64,000 nucleotides of DNA from Phragmites australis (lineage: Eukaryota; Streptophyta; Magnoliopsida; Poales; Poaceae): contig NC_084932.1 of NCBI RefSeq assembly GCF_958298935.1, positions 16,347,501 through 16,411,500 of the forward strand. Reading direction: 5' to 3'. The position numbers and the translations under genes were made by a program. The notes below the pieces were generated by a model that was given only the letters and a program-made list of their open reading frames with translations, had not been told where the DNA came from and did no database searches. Positions 31,812 to 43,955 of this stretch are shown here, piece after piece (position 1 is the stretch's first letter; each line of letters starts with the position of its first letter).

Positions 31812-34755
31812 GAGTCCGATATTGATCTTTAAGATCTTGATACATCTTGGTACTTTCTAAGTGAATGGAATAGGCTGTGTCATGAGCTTCTCTTAGAATT
31901 GTATCCCGAATAGCATTCACATCCAAAACACATATTTTGTGCTTCTACCACACTGTGCCTTGCCCATCTTTAGTAAAATATAGGGCTTTGCCAATTTTGA
32001 TAAGCTGCTTGATTTCTAAGATCTTTTCATCCTCAAGCTGACCCTTCGTTATATCTTGCTCAAGTGTTGATTCTATTTCCATTGTTACTATCTCAGTGTT
32101 ACACACCATTCCCAAATTCAACTTCTCAAACTCCTTGCATAGCTTGGGACTCATCTCTTGGAGAGTTATAGCATTGACATGAGATTTCCTACTTCGAGCA
32201 TCTGCTACTACATTTGCCTTTCCTAGGTGATAGTTGATTCCCAAATTGTAATCTTTGATGGGCTCTAACCACCTACATTGCCTGAGATTAAGATCTAGTT
32301 GAGTGAAGATATACTTCAAGTTCTTGTGGTCTGAATAGATTTCACATCCTTGACCTATCAGATAGTGTATCTAGATGTTGAGTATATGCAATACTGCAGC
32401 TAATTCTAAGTCATGTGTTGGGTAGTTCTCCTCATGATTCCTTAACTGCCTGGAAGCATATGCTACCACATGACCCTCTTGCATGAGCACACATCCTAAC
32501 ACTTGACGAGACGCATCACAAAACACAGAGAACAACTTCTAGGTGTCAAGCATGATCAATACCGGAATTGAGGTTAATCTTTTGTTCAACTCATTGAAGC
32601 CAGCTTCTCGAGCGGCTATCCACTTAAACTCTGCTCCTTTCTCGAGCAGTTCTGTCATTGGCTTTGCTATCTTGGAAAAACCTTATATGAAACAACGGTA
32701 ATATCCTGCTAGACCCAAGAAATGACAGATCTCTAAAACATTCTGTAGAGGTTTCTAGTTCAGAACATCTCTCACTTTGGATGGGTCCACAGACACACCT
32801 CCTGCTGATATAATGTGACCAAGGAAGGGAACTTACTTCAACCAGAACTCACACTTACTCAATTTAGCAAGCAACTGGTCCTCCCTAAGCATCTACAATA
32901 CCAACCTTAGGAGTTCCTCATGCTCTTCCTCATTCTTGGAGAAAACCAAGATGTCGTCGATAAATACTATGAAAAACTTGTTTGAATACTCCATGAAGAC
33001 GTATTCATCAGATACATGAAGTAGACTAGAACATTTGTTAATCCGAAAGACATTAATGTGTACTCATATAGACCATATCGAGTAATGAACACTGTCTTTG
33101 GAATATCTGAAGCGCGAATCTTCAGCTGATGATACCGAGACCGAAGGTTGATCTTGGAAAACACACATGCTCCTTTCAATTGGTCAAACAGATCTTAAAT
33201 GTGGGTTAGGAGGTATTTGTTCTTGATAGTTACTTCATTAAGGGCTCGATAATCTATACACATCCTTTGTGTCCCATCCTTCTTTGGCATGAAGATAACT
33301 AGGGCTCCCTAGGGTGAAGAACTGGGGTAAATAAACCCTTTGTCTAGTAGCTCTTGGATTTGCTTCTTGTGCTCAACCAACTGACTGGCATCCATTGTAT
33401 ATGGTCTCTTCTATATAGGAGCAGTTCTAGGTACTAACTCAATAACGAACTCAGTTTCACGATCGGGTGGCATACCTAGCAAATCTCCAGAAAGCCACCT
33501 TGAAATTCACTGACCACTCTGCTGTCTTCCACTGCATTAGCCTTGTTAAGACTTTCGTTGACTGCTGACTCTGTAATGGCTTGAAACTCCACTTTGGTAA
33601 CATCTGTGTGTGTCAATTGTACTGTCTTCGTGGCACATCCAATGATTCCATTGTAGTTGGTTAATCAGTCCATTCCCAGTATGATATCATTACCCTTGGG
33701 TTCCAGAATGACAAGATTTGCAAGAAAGTCTACCCCTTTATACATATACTTATTTTGGGGCATACATGCCTTAACTCCATTTCTCCTCCAGAGAACTAAC
33801 TAGCACCTAATTTTTCATTAATGCTCTTGGCAATTTATATGTATTCACAAACTGAGATGATATTAAAGACTGTGTAGCACCATAATTGAACAAAACTGTA
33901 GCAGGGTGAGAATTTTTCAGAAAACATACCCAACACCACGTCGGGAGCATCTTGGGCTTCTTCCATTGCAACATGATTGAATCGACCATGCCTAGCATTC
34001 TGTCGGGCTTGCTACTGGTTATTGCTCTGAGCCTGTGATTGACCTCGCTGCTTCTTGGGACACTTGTTAGCGAGGTGCCCGAAGTTACAGCAACTGAAGC
34101 ACGGGTCAACATTGCTTGATCCTTGACCGGTGCGGTTCTATTGTTGGGGCTTATTGTTGTTATTGGGTCGCTGTTGGTGGTAGTTAGGACATGATTGCTG
34201 CTATTGCATCTGCTGCACTGGCTGCACTAGTGGCTTGTATGCACCTACAACCTGATTGGGCATCTTCTGCAGTGGCCTCTGCTCCTGATTCAGTCCTCCA
34301 TGGCAGAACATAGGATCTGTAGGTGGGTGGTTGAAACGGGGACAGGTGTTGCTGCCTGAAGGCTGACCTTGCAGGCTACGCTTGCGTTCTTCTCCCATAT
34401 TCTGTCTCTTCTTCTCCATAATGAAAGCTCTGTCTATCAGCTTTTGGAAGCTAGGGTACTCAATGGCCGAGAGGGCATACTGTAGTCCTGTGTTAACACC
34501 CTCCAGGAAATAGTCCTACTTCTTCTCATTGTATCAACATCATTGGGGCATAGCGAGAGAGTTGTGTGAACTTGGTAAGACACTCTCACTGTCATGGGTC
34601 CTTGCTTTAGACTAAGTAACTCTTTCCTCTTCAGCTTCACTTCTCCTGTAGGGACATGAGATGCACGGAAGCTATTCCAGAACTCTGCCCATGTGATCTC
34701 CCGGGGATCCTCATGAGTGGCAGTGTATTCAACTCTTACATTCCTTAATTGTTCA
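31812..34755 (-). pseudogene. Tekay/Del-like gag-pol fragment
   Basis: On the minus strand it begins in Gag (EITWAEFWNSFRASHVPTG near 34700). It continues through a complete CCHC knuckle (CFSCCNFGHLANKC, about 34062-34103), a protease remnant (VLFNYGATQSLISSQFV, the DxGA site now NYGA), RT ([34 protein letters not shown]), and RNase H ending with [19 protein letters not shown]. It stops inside the integrase zinc finger (REAHDTAYSIH) at about 31812. The N-terminal Gag, most of integrase and any chromodomain are missing. RT motif A has Asn in place of Asp (KINLRS). Many stops. Confidence 0.8.
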
Positions 34756-35435
34756 TGTGATGTTCTAATTCAAGTTTCAAAATGACATTCATGATAATAA
34801 TTCATGTTTCCTCATGTTATTCCTTTCATATCGTTCATGTTCCATGGATTATTCCAATCCGTGGATGTGTTGATTTGTTCTTATATTTATGTTCCTTTGA
34901 GTAGTGCTAGTTCTACTACCTCGGCTTTACTAATAAATGCTAAATATGTATTCAAGTATTGTCCATTTCAAACAAAAACTACTATTTTAGAGGCTTTTCA
35001 CAAGAAGAGTATTTTTTCGATGGGTATGGTTTTCTAACGATTTCTATTATCTTATATGTTTTTCCCATTCTACAATGTACATGCTGAGTGTTTTTACTTA
35101 CACTTGTGTTTTATTTGGTTTTTAGGTATCAGATGATCATGACATGCATGGAAGGGAGTATTATCACATTTCAGCACATTTATAAATGCTTAGAATCCTC
35201 AATAATGCATTAGAGATGTAGCTGCTAGTTTGCTCGGTTAAACAACATAGATTGAGTTGGTCGTCTGTATCAGGTCCTAGTTTTGAGCTATGATGCTTAC
35301 TTTCTTCTTATGGATATTATACCTATGAAGAATGTATGTTTTTACTTGTCCAAGCCGCAAATACAGAGAAAACTGTGACAAAATTTCTAATAAGTTTTGG
35401 ACTTAGTGAGATTTTAGATGAGAGATGGTAACATC
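34756..35435. other. Unassigned AT-rich sequence
   Basis: No coding domain or clear boundary is visible. Parts resemble transposon LTR or leader sequence but cannot be assigned. Confidence 0.3.
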
Positions 35436-36630
35436 CGGGTTTAAACTACTACATAACATGTCATCAGTGGCGGTTCAATATCCCCATCAGCGGCGGGTAT
35501 TGAACCGCCACTGGTTACTCAATGTTTTGGGGGCCAAAAAAAGCAAAAAAATAATTTTTTTAACGACCAGAGGTACCCGACCATTCACAAGTCATGCGCG
35601 TGCGATTCCAGGATTCGAAATCAAAACCTCAGAAGCCCCTCTAATCATCTCACCTCTCATTCATTATTGAGTATAATAGCAAAATCAATCCTTTTGACCT
35701 CTTTGATCAAACGTTTGGACAGTGATTTGGACATCTAAATAATCTTAAATGAAAACGTGTTTACCTACAAAAATCTCTCGAGTTCTACAATATTCATACA
35801 AAGTGTGTCTCCATCCGACTCCAAGTGAAAACATTTATGTCTAATCTGTGCATTTGTGCAGTCTTTACATGTTTATTTGTGAATCTATATTGCATCAAAT
35901 AAAAAAGTGATCAACTACAAAGTAGTAGATTTTGTCTAGAGCTATAATTTTCATATAAAGTTAGTTACCATCAGAGCTCGTTTGAAAAAGTTATGCATTT
36001 TTTAGAGTAATCTTTTGTTTATATATTTTTTCCAAAGAACCTAGGGTTAGAAACATTTATACCAATTAGTACTTCACATGAATATTAGTGAAATTTTCCT
36101 GATTTTTTGGAATTTATTTGAGGTAGTAAAATTTGCTAGAAGTTATAAAAGTAGCCTTCTTTGGAAAATTTTAATTAAATATTAGCTTAGCCTTTTTGGA
36201 TCAAACCAATTAAAATAGGTTGCTGTAGTTTCCTCATAAAAATGTTTAGAATTTTTAGACCAAGCCCTAGATAAAATCGAGCACGTACACACGAACACGA
36301 CCACACTGGTTCGTGGTCATGGTCGTGCTCGTGGAAGTGATAGTTGATGTAGGGCATATAATCGACCTCAAATAAAAACGTTTTCAACTACAAACTCTTA
36401 GATCTTGTTGAGGGCTATAATTTTTATATAAAGTTTGTTTCTATCAGAATTCTTATGAAAAAGTTATGGATTTTTTAAGATGAGTTGCCATCCATTATCA
36501 CTGACGGGCCCAGAGTAGCTCACCATCGATCAAAATTTCTGATCTGAACGGACTATCAGTGCCGATCTTAGCGTCTCCATCATAGTTCAGGCGCAGGAGA
36601 TTAAGAACCAGCAGTGATATATTTTTGACA
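35436..36630. mobile_element. Possible CACTA-like non-autonomous element
   Basis: Near 35461 there are copies of GTGGCGGTTCAATA and its complement GAACCGCCACTG. Near 36497-36620 there are CACTGACGGGCC and related TCAGTG boxes. Paired short repeats in both orientations at the two ends resemble CACTA subterminal regions. The interior is AT-rich and has no transposase. No convincing terminal repeats or target duplication were found. Confidence 0.35.
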
Positions 36631-37979
36631 AAAACTATGATATTATTGCAACATAACAGAAAGAATCATGTTAAACTACATCTACAATGCGAAATTCATT
36701 ACAAGTGTAGACCAACATGTAATCTATACTGCAATAATATATTCCCGATTCGCTACAACAAACTTATCTAAATACTACATCTATCATATTAATTATGACT
36801 ACACTATGTCTAAATCCTATATCTAATACATAAAATATGTCTAAATACTACTTCTAATTGCTAAAATATACGTATAAACATGATCTAATTGCTGAACTAC
36901 ATCTAACCCTAATTCTAAACCTAGATCTACATTTTATTCTACTTCTAGTGGCTATACTATCAGGTATGTAAAACAAAACCTACATCTGACATCTAACGTA
37001 TGTCAAAACCTAGTACTAGTTGCTTTCCTACCGAGCTTGTTAAAAAAAGGAAAAAAAATCTATCTCTTTTTTTTAGCAGGGCTTTACCGCACAAATCTCC
37101 CTTCCCTTCCCTCCCCTCTCCTCCCTCTCCTCTCCTCTCTCGGCTGAATGTGTCAAATAAGGAGCTGACGTCAGCAGGGCTGGCGCGGTTGGCCTAAATA
37201 CTCAAAAGGTCTCGCCCACTCAGCGGGCGATACCTTTTGAGTGGGCCCACACGCTGTCGCAGCCACGAAGGTCTTGCCTATTCAGCGGGTGAGAACACGG
37301 TCTCGCCCGCCGAATTGGTGAGACCTTCCTCTCCCAAATTTTTAAATGTGCTGCCAACCTAGGCCCACAAGGTGTCACCCGTTGAACGGCCGAGACCTTG
37401 TTGTTGCCCGTTGAACAGGTGACGGTAGCGTAGACTTCATTATTTTTGAAACGAGCATGTAATCTTGGAAAATTTGGGAAAAAATATAAAAAAATTTGCG
37501 GCCAAGCTGGTTGCCGTTTGGGCTGAAGGGAAGAGGAAAGAGGGAGAGATTTCAGAGTGCTGGATCGGGCTCTCGGGCCGGAAAGAAAACGATAGGAGGG
37601 GTGAGGGTGGGCCATCGGCTGAGTTTAGGCGCAAGGTGCTTTTTCTCATTTCCTATTTCCCTTTTCCTTTCTATGTATTCTCATGTATTTCATACATGTA
37701 CATGTGTGTATATATATATATATATCATGTACTCTTATATATACACATATAACAACACACATATCAATCAACAATTCAAGCAACATTTACTTATAGCTAT
37801 ATATTTATATATATTCTCATAAAAAGAAAATAGCCCTTTATATAAATATATGTTTATACACATATATACAAACCCATATATCTATGTACGTAAGCATGTA
37901 TACATATACTTAGGGTTTCTTTATTTGGCAAGGATTTTTATTTCATTTATAAAATAATTTATTTTCTGGGCTCAAAATT
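36631..37979. other. Unassigned region with palindromic GC boxes and a TA microsatellite
   Basis: 36631-37200 is AT-rich with nothing recognisable. Between 37205 and 37430 there are several boxes of the type CTCGCCCRYTCAGCGGGCGA. A (TA)n run lies at about 37707-37727. The sequence continues beyond the solo LTR at 41873, because the LTR insertion site is precise. Confidence 0.45.
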
Positions 37980-40900
37980 TGTAACACCCTGATTTTCAGA
38001 TTTCTCAAATTTCTAAAAAATTTCAAGATTATTGAATAGCTTCACCAGTAGTATAGGTTTGAAACCTATTTTCTTAATCAATCAATCCATATAGGTTATT
38101 ATTTTGTGTGCATTGTATGCTGAGTTTTGCTAGGAGCCAGGTAAATGCATTAGAGTTTTTTTCTCTTTGGTGTTTTGAGTGAAAAAAGATTTTGAAAAAG
38201 GTTTTTACAAAACTCAGTAGTGAATAAGTTAAGGATTTTAATGGTTGGAATTCAAAATCTTTGAATTCATCATCTATTCAATCCTTGATCATACCTGATC
38301 CTTCTCCAGTAATTCAAATCTAATCCAAATCCTTGTTTAAAGTCAATCTCTCCACTTTCTCAAATTCTACCCAAATTTAAATTCAAATTCCTTATCTACT
38401 CCTATTCTTGTTCAACCTCATTTTTTGTTTCTTTTAAATTCATTCCAAACTCAATTCAAATTCAAACCTTATTCAAATTTCTCTGCAAAAGTTTCTTTTC
38501 TGAACCCTAGATATACCTAAAGTATCTTTAGGCTCAATCTTGCTCAAGTCCAAACCCTTAGCAAAGTCTTCTAGATGGCCCAACAAAGGATCCATGAAAT
38601 CTGTAAATTTTTGCGGAGTCCTGGAAAGCCTCATCTTCCTATGAAGTTTCAGACTTCAAAATGGCCTCAAATGCCAAAGTTGTAGGTCTCGTCGAGAACT
38701 TCGATTTGAACCTATGGAAGTCCTCTTTTGGATAATGGAGCTAGGACTTATAGCCCCCGAAATCAGTGCTGTGCAGATATATCCGAGTTCAAACAGTTTA
38801 TCTTGTGGTGAATTTTTGGAAAACGAGATGGAGTTTTCAGAAGTTCCAATGAATACGAAAGTTGTAGATCGTTTTGAGTTCTATAATTTAGAGTCAAGAA
38901 ACATCCAATTTGGAGTCCGAACGATGGACATATCATCCTCGGAATAGAGAGCTGCCCCTACCTCAACCAGCCGCCCTAGCCCTATAAATATGAGTTGCAC
39001 GTCCTCTCCTACCCCTATTCCACGCCACCAAACCCTAGAAGTCGCTGCTGCCATGTCCATGTGCCGCCGTCGCAGCCGCCCGTGATGCGCTACCTCGTCG
39101 TCTTCTCCGTGAATCCTCCTTCCTAGACCATCAAAGCAAGGTGAGGACCCCTTTTCTCCTCCCTTAGTACTGTTTTATCATCATACAAAGTCCCTAGCCA
39201 GCCCTAGCCTCGGCCAAACCCCGATCTATGCCGCCACGGTGGTTGCCATCGCGGACAGCCGCGCTGTAGCCGATTGGCATCGATATTCCCGACCGACCAG
39301 AGGTCAAATCACCAAGCTCTTTCACCGGTGCATGTCCCATGATGTTCCCCATGTCAGGACGGCCAGTAGAGCTGCCAAACCACTGTAATCAAGGTCGACA
39401 TACCCGCTGTCCAGTTTCTGGATGCGTTCTGCGCACGCACCGGATTTGCATTCGCTTTCCCCATCAATCTGAAAGCTGTATGGATGCACCAACCACGTCA
39501 CGACATGTCCTATCGAGTCTTCTATGTGACCCTAGGAGCCCATCACCGTGTGTGCAGCGATACAACTAGGACACCTTGCCAACCATAGCACATCGTAGCC
39601 ATCACTCGTCTAATCTCTGCTGATCGTTCTTCCTCTCAGTGGATGATCTACCCAAAAATATGCCGTAACATTGTGTTCCCAGGATATACGAACATCTCTG
39701 TTCAAACGGTTTCTCAAATTTCATAGCCAATCTTTGGGAACGCGAGCATGTTCATTCCTGCATCTGTTTACGGTCACCACCAAACCTAGTAGCAATCATC
39801 GCTATTTTGCAGCTACCTTGGATGACCCCTTCTAAAACCAACCATACCTCTGAGTTAGTCTTTCCACGTTCTACCCAGGCTTCCCTCGTTTCATTGAAAC
39901 ACCACTGAAGGCCGACATCGATGTCTGTGGCCACGCGCCCAATCACCATCTCTAACGAAACTCGAACCACCACTGCTACATAGAGTCACCAGTAGTATCC
40001 TTAGCCTAGAAGCGCAATCTTCGGCCTTTTTTATCCATCATAGGTGGTCTATACTAGATCTCAGCGTATCTCTTCTTTAATCCCAGATGGTACTTGTATA
40101 GCATGCCAAGTCAGCGCCACATCATTCCCCTTAGCCTAGTCAGCGAAGTCTGGTCTGGCTTACACTTCTTCCCTTAGCCTAGTCAGCGAAGTCTGGTCTG
40201 CCCTGCACTTCTTGAATCTTGCACAATAATGTTGTTTAGCCTGACACAGTGATTGTGCAATAAAGCCTTTCCCAAAGGAAGATAGTTTTGAAAAATCAGC
40301 ATTTCCTTTTCAGTCTAATCTATCTCTCGAAAGCTGTTCTCTTTTCATCTTAACTCTGATTTAGGTGATTCTTGCATCTAAATGTTTCTAAAATTATCCC
40401 TATCCAACCATAGTATTTTAAAAGTGTTTTGATGATGTTTGGTATGTTGTTTTTAGGGTTTTTCTTTGTGTTTTTTGTCAGTAGTTCTCGCAATTAGTCG
40501 ATAACATTTCGGAGCAAATCAAGGGACTTCAATACCAAGATTTCGACAACACTGAGCAGCATTGGGAATAAGGCAAGTGTCCTTGATCATCTTGAACCTA
40601 CGTTTTAAATATTTTGTTTTACAAAATTGCATGCAGTATCTGTTAATATGATGGGTAGTTACCTATGTTAGAGTTTACCTAGTTCTTTCTTTACATTTTT
40701 TGAAGCCCTAGTGGTAGTTGATATGAGTTTCTTGGGTAGATTTGCTTTGCCATGCTGTCGGGATATTGGGAAGTGTCATAACATGATTAATAGACATATG
40801 CAATGGTGAAGATGAACTTGTTTTAGCAACATGAAACACTAGGACTTGGGCAAAGAATGGGTTAGGGGATGTTGGTTCTTGTTGTGGGCTTGTGGATACG

Positions 40901-41867
40901 TTCCGAGCAGAGACGTTAAGTTTTGTTGGTTATTTCCCTGTTGGATAGTTGGAAAGTCTTTGCCCAAGTATCACATATAAGGATCGGTTCGTGGAGCGAC
41001 AACCCAAGAATAACCATACCAACCACGAGGCTGATATGGGTAAGGCTTAGCATATTGGTTAGACACCTGCTGGTATTTGTTGGAGTACTAGGACCTAATC
41101 AATGGACAGTGCTTTGTAGTGATCTCCTGGCAGCATACCACTAGCGTGTGTTAAGTGTCTTGCAAACACGGCAATATGGAATTCACTGACTCGTGGGGAA
41201 AGCTGGACAACCTCTGCAGAGTGTAAAACTATTATAACAGCCGTGCTCACGGTTATGAGAGACTTGGATCCTCACATGATTAGTGGGTTGTGGTTATAGA
41301 TTTGGTTGTGATTTTGGTTATAGTACAGGGAGTACTAGACGGTTATGGTATGCAAGGTGGGGGGCCTTGTATGCTGGATGTTGGACTGTATGGGTTACAT
41401 TCACTTAATAATTTTTTAATGCTTTTTGAGTTCAAATATGTTTTTTTACTTGCATTTACGCAAATATACCATGTGTTAGCCTATTTTTGATATAAGCCTG
41501 CATATCATTATCTTTCTCACACTTGCTGAGCGTGTCATGTGCTCACACTTGCTATTTTCCCTATACCATGTGACATGTGTGCTGCTGCTCAATGACTAAA
41601 GATGTTGAAGACTATCAAGACGAGGTTGTGACATTCTAGGCGCATGTCTCCCGGTCGGTTGCCTGCGGTGTTGTTGGGCACTAGTGCTTCTGTTCCGATG
41701 CAGATATCTTCATAGAAGACAATATATGTCAATTGCTATAAGAGTTTAACGTTTATTTAAAAAAAGTATTGCTTTTATTACTTCACCTGTGACGTGCTTA
41801 TGTGTGTTGAACGTTCTGGGCACACATAAGCCGCATCTGGTTTTGTCCGTTAAAACCGGGTGTAACA
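37980..41867 (+). mobile_element. Solo LTR of a Tekay-like gypsy element, with target duplication
   Basis: The LTR starts TGTAACACCC and ends GGGTGTAACA (3888 bp). It is flanked on both sides by the 5-bp duplication AAATT (37975-37979 and 41868-41872). No primer-binding site follows, and there is no internal region. This is the signature of recombination between the two LTRs of a complete insertion. The first 1.2 kb match 24890-26162 and the 3' part matches 43956-47053, both inverted. Confidence 0.9.
38983..38990 (+). promoter_or_regulatory. TATA box in the Tekay-like solo LTR
   Basis: TATAAATA followed by TGAGTTGCACG is conserved in the inverted LTR copy near 25090-25105, supporting a shared promoter position. 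Confidence 0.5.
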
Positions 41868-41872
41868 AAATT

Positions 41873-43429
41873 TTGGCTGCTACATATTCCCATCCAATGT
41901 CCACCATAATGGTTTATTTTCAAAAGTGCACCAACACTTTTTGATGTTAAGGGTTATCCCTTCGACTTTTTGGCTATGCCTTGCCTGATAATGTGCAAAT
42001 TACGATATCCTTCGTATTTCTCATCACCAAATTCGCATGATTTGAATAGAACCCAAAAGTCATCAAATTTCAGGTTATCACAATGGATGGGGTCCATTGT
42101 AGCAATAATTTTCACCATAGAGTGATTTCTTGTTGTGACCAAGATCACACTGCCCTCAAAGAACTACATCTAAAGGTTGCTAAAAGCTTAGAATTTTATA
42201 TTTTTTCAATATTTGCAAAAATACACGCCTGTTTAAAAATTTGGAGAAGTAACCTACCATCTCCCATTAGATGGGCAATAGCAAGGTGCCGCCCATCCAA
42301 CGGGCAACACCTTGACGTGGTAGGCCAGCGTGGTAGCCCTCTGATGTGGAGCAGAAGATGTCACTCATCCAATGGACGACATCTTCCTAGGGTTGGAAAC
42401 GTAATTTAGGGTTTCGACCCATGGTCGTTTTGGTTTGTGGTAGAGTAAGTGTCGTCTGTGCATTACCATTCGTTGCGTTTGAAGTATTTTAAAGTCCATC
42501 ACCATTTGATGTTTTTGAGATATTTTTGATACATGGAATTGTCGAAAAAGGACGATTGAACATGGTGATTTTAGTCAAAGCAGCAACATACACGGTGGTT
42601 TGTATGATACATGATCATTCTAACCTATCCTTGTACCACCTCTAACCTAACATGGCTTAGAGAATGTAAATAACATAATTATAACATCAACTCTACTAAG
42701 TGCAATGTGGGTACTTTCCCTTTCTTGTAGCTTCTGGGCATGCCTCACATGACCAATGTGCTGTTTCGCACTTCCTCTCTCTCTTCGCCTCACTAGACTA
42801 CTCCTTCATGTGGTTCTACTCCTCCCTCATCTTCTGCAGCTACTCGTGAATATGTTTGCATGTAGCCTCCCTCCTCTTGTCAGCTTCCATTTCATGGAAT
42901 CGTCTCCAAGCAGCCTGATGCTGAGTGTGTAGGAGGAACACATCTACTTGTTACTACAAAGTATTCAGCCACTATACAAAGTCACATTATGGTGGCGGAG
43001 ACTGCAACAGAGACCAAAATGTTTAGTGGTAAGTCTGAGTTGTATTTGGAGTAGTTTGGCCAGAAGTGTTTACTTGGTGGCGGTAGCCAACTTGGATGCT
43101 ACCCTAGGGTGGATCGTACTCATAGTTCAGGCACATGAAGAACCTCCTTCCGTAGATGTTAGAGAATTTAGATGACTTCATTACCCTACAAAGGTCTCCA
43201 CACCAGCGCATGGGCACTTCAACCCCAGCAGGTGTAGTATCTAGCAAGTATTTCTAGGAGGGAGGATCGGATGCTATTGCACTAGGAGTTGTGAAGGTTG
43301 AGGCTAATAGTTTGGTATTAGATGTGGATACGGGATCCTCTATTTATACTAGAGTTTTGTGTTGGTTCATGGATAAGTCCATGAAAATGAACATGAGAAA
43401 GCAATTGATTCTGCTATATGGAGTGGTCT
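41873..43429. other. Unassigned sequence continuing the solo LTR insertion site
   Basis: This joins to 37979 once the solo LTR is removed. Near 42255-42400 there are boxes such as CGCCCATCCAACGGGC and CACTCATCCAATGGACGA, similar in form to those at 37205-37430. An open frame at 42948-43175 has no recognisable domain. The context suggests decayed DNA-transposon sequence, but no transposase motif is visible. Confidence 0.35.
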
Positions 43430-43590
43430 TGTCAATTAAAAAGGCTACTTCTTAAAAGCCTATTTCTGAAAGGCCTAAAACTGAAAATGTTAGGTCTTAA
43501 AAGGCTACTTCTAAAATAGCTAGGTCTAAAAAGGCTACTTCTACCATCCTAGGTCTGAAAATGCTACTTCTTCAAAGGCTACATTTAAAA
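43430..43590. repeat. Short degenerate repeat of about 30 bp (GGCTACTTCT)
   Basis: About five diverged units share AAAAGGCTACTTCT and a TAGGTCTRAAA box. The array lies next to the LTR remnant that begins near 43600. Confidence 0.55.
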
Positions 43591-43599
43591 CGAGTGCAA

Positions 43600-43955
43600 G
43601 TGTATTAATCAGACGAGTATAGTACAAACTAGCAATTTTATTGGCACAGTTGGATGTCTACGAGTAACACAAATTTGATCGATGTATGGCCCAATCTTTT
43701 GAGAGGTAATGTGATATGTCAATTAGGTAAAGTTTCGACGTTGATGATCCAAAGGTTTTAACCAGAACAGATCGAGAACCCTCGTAACCACTACATCACT
43801 ACTCCCTGATTATCAACCGTGCTGAACATGGTTCACCTCACCAAGAATGCTTTATTCTACAAGCGAATTGAGAACACAAGCAAGAACACGATAGATGCAA
43901 CCTGAATATTGCTAATTACCAATGAAGAACACAAGTTGGGGTTCCACAAACTGAA
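43600..43955 (-). mobile_element. LTR segment of the decayed CRM-like element, distal part
   Basis: In reverse complement it matches 63110-63300 (GGAACCCCAA, AATATTCAGRTTGCATCTA, GCTTGTGTTCTCAATTCGC). The solo LTR at 43956-47053 separates it from its proximal part at 47059 onward. Confidence 0.6.
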
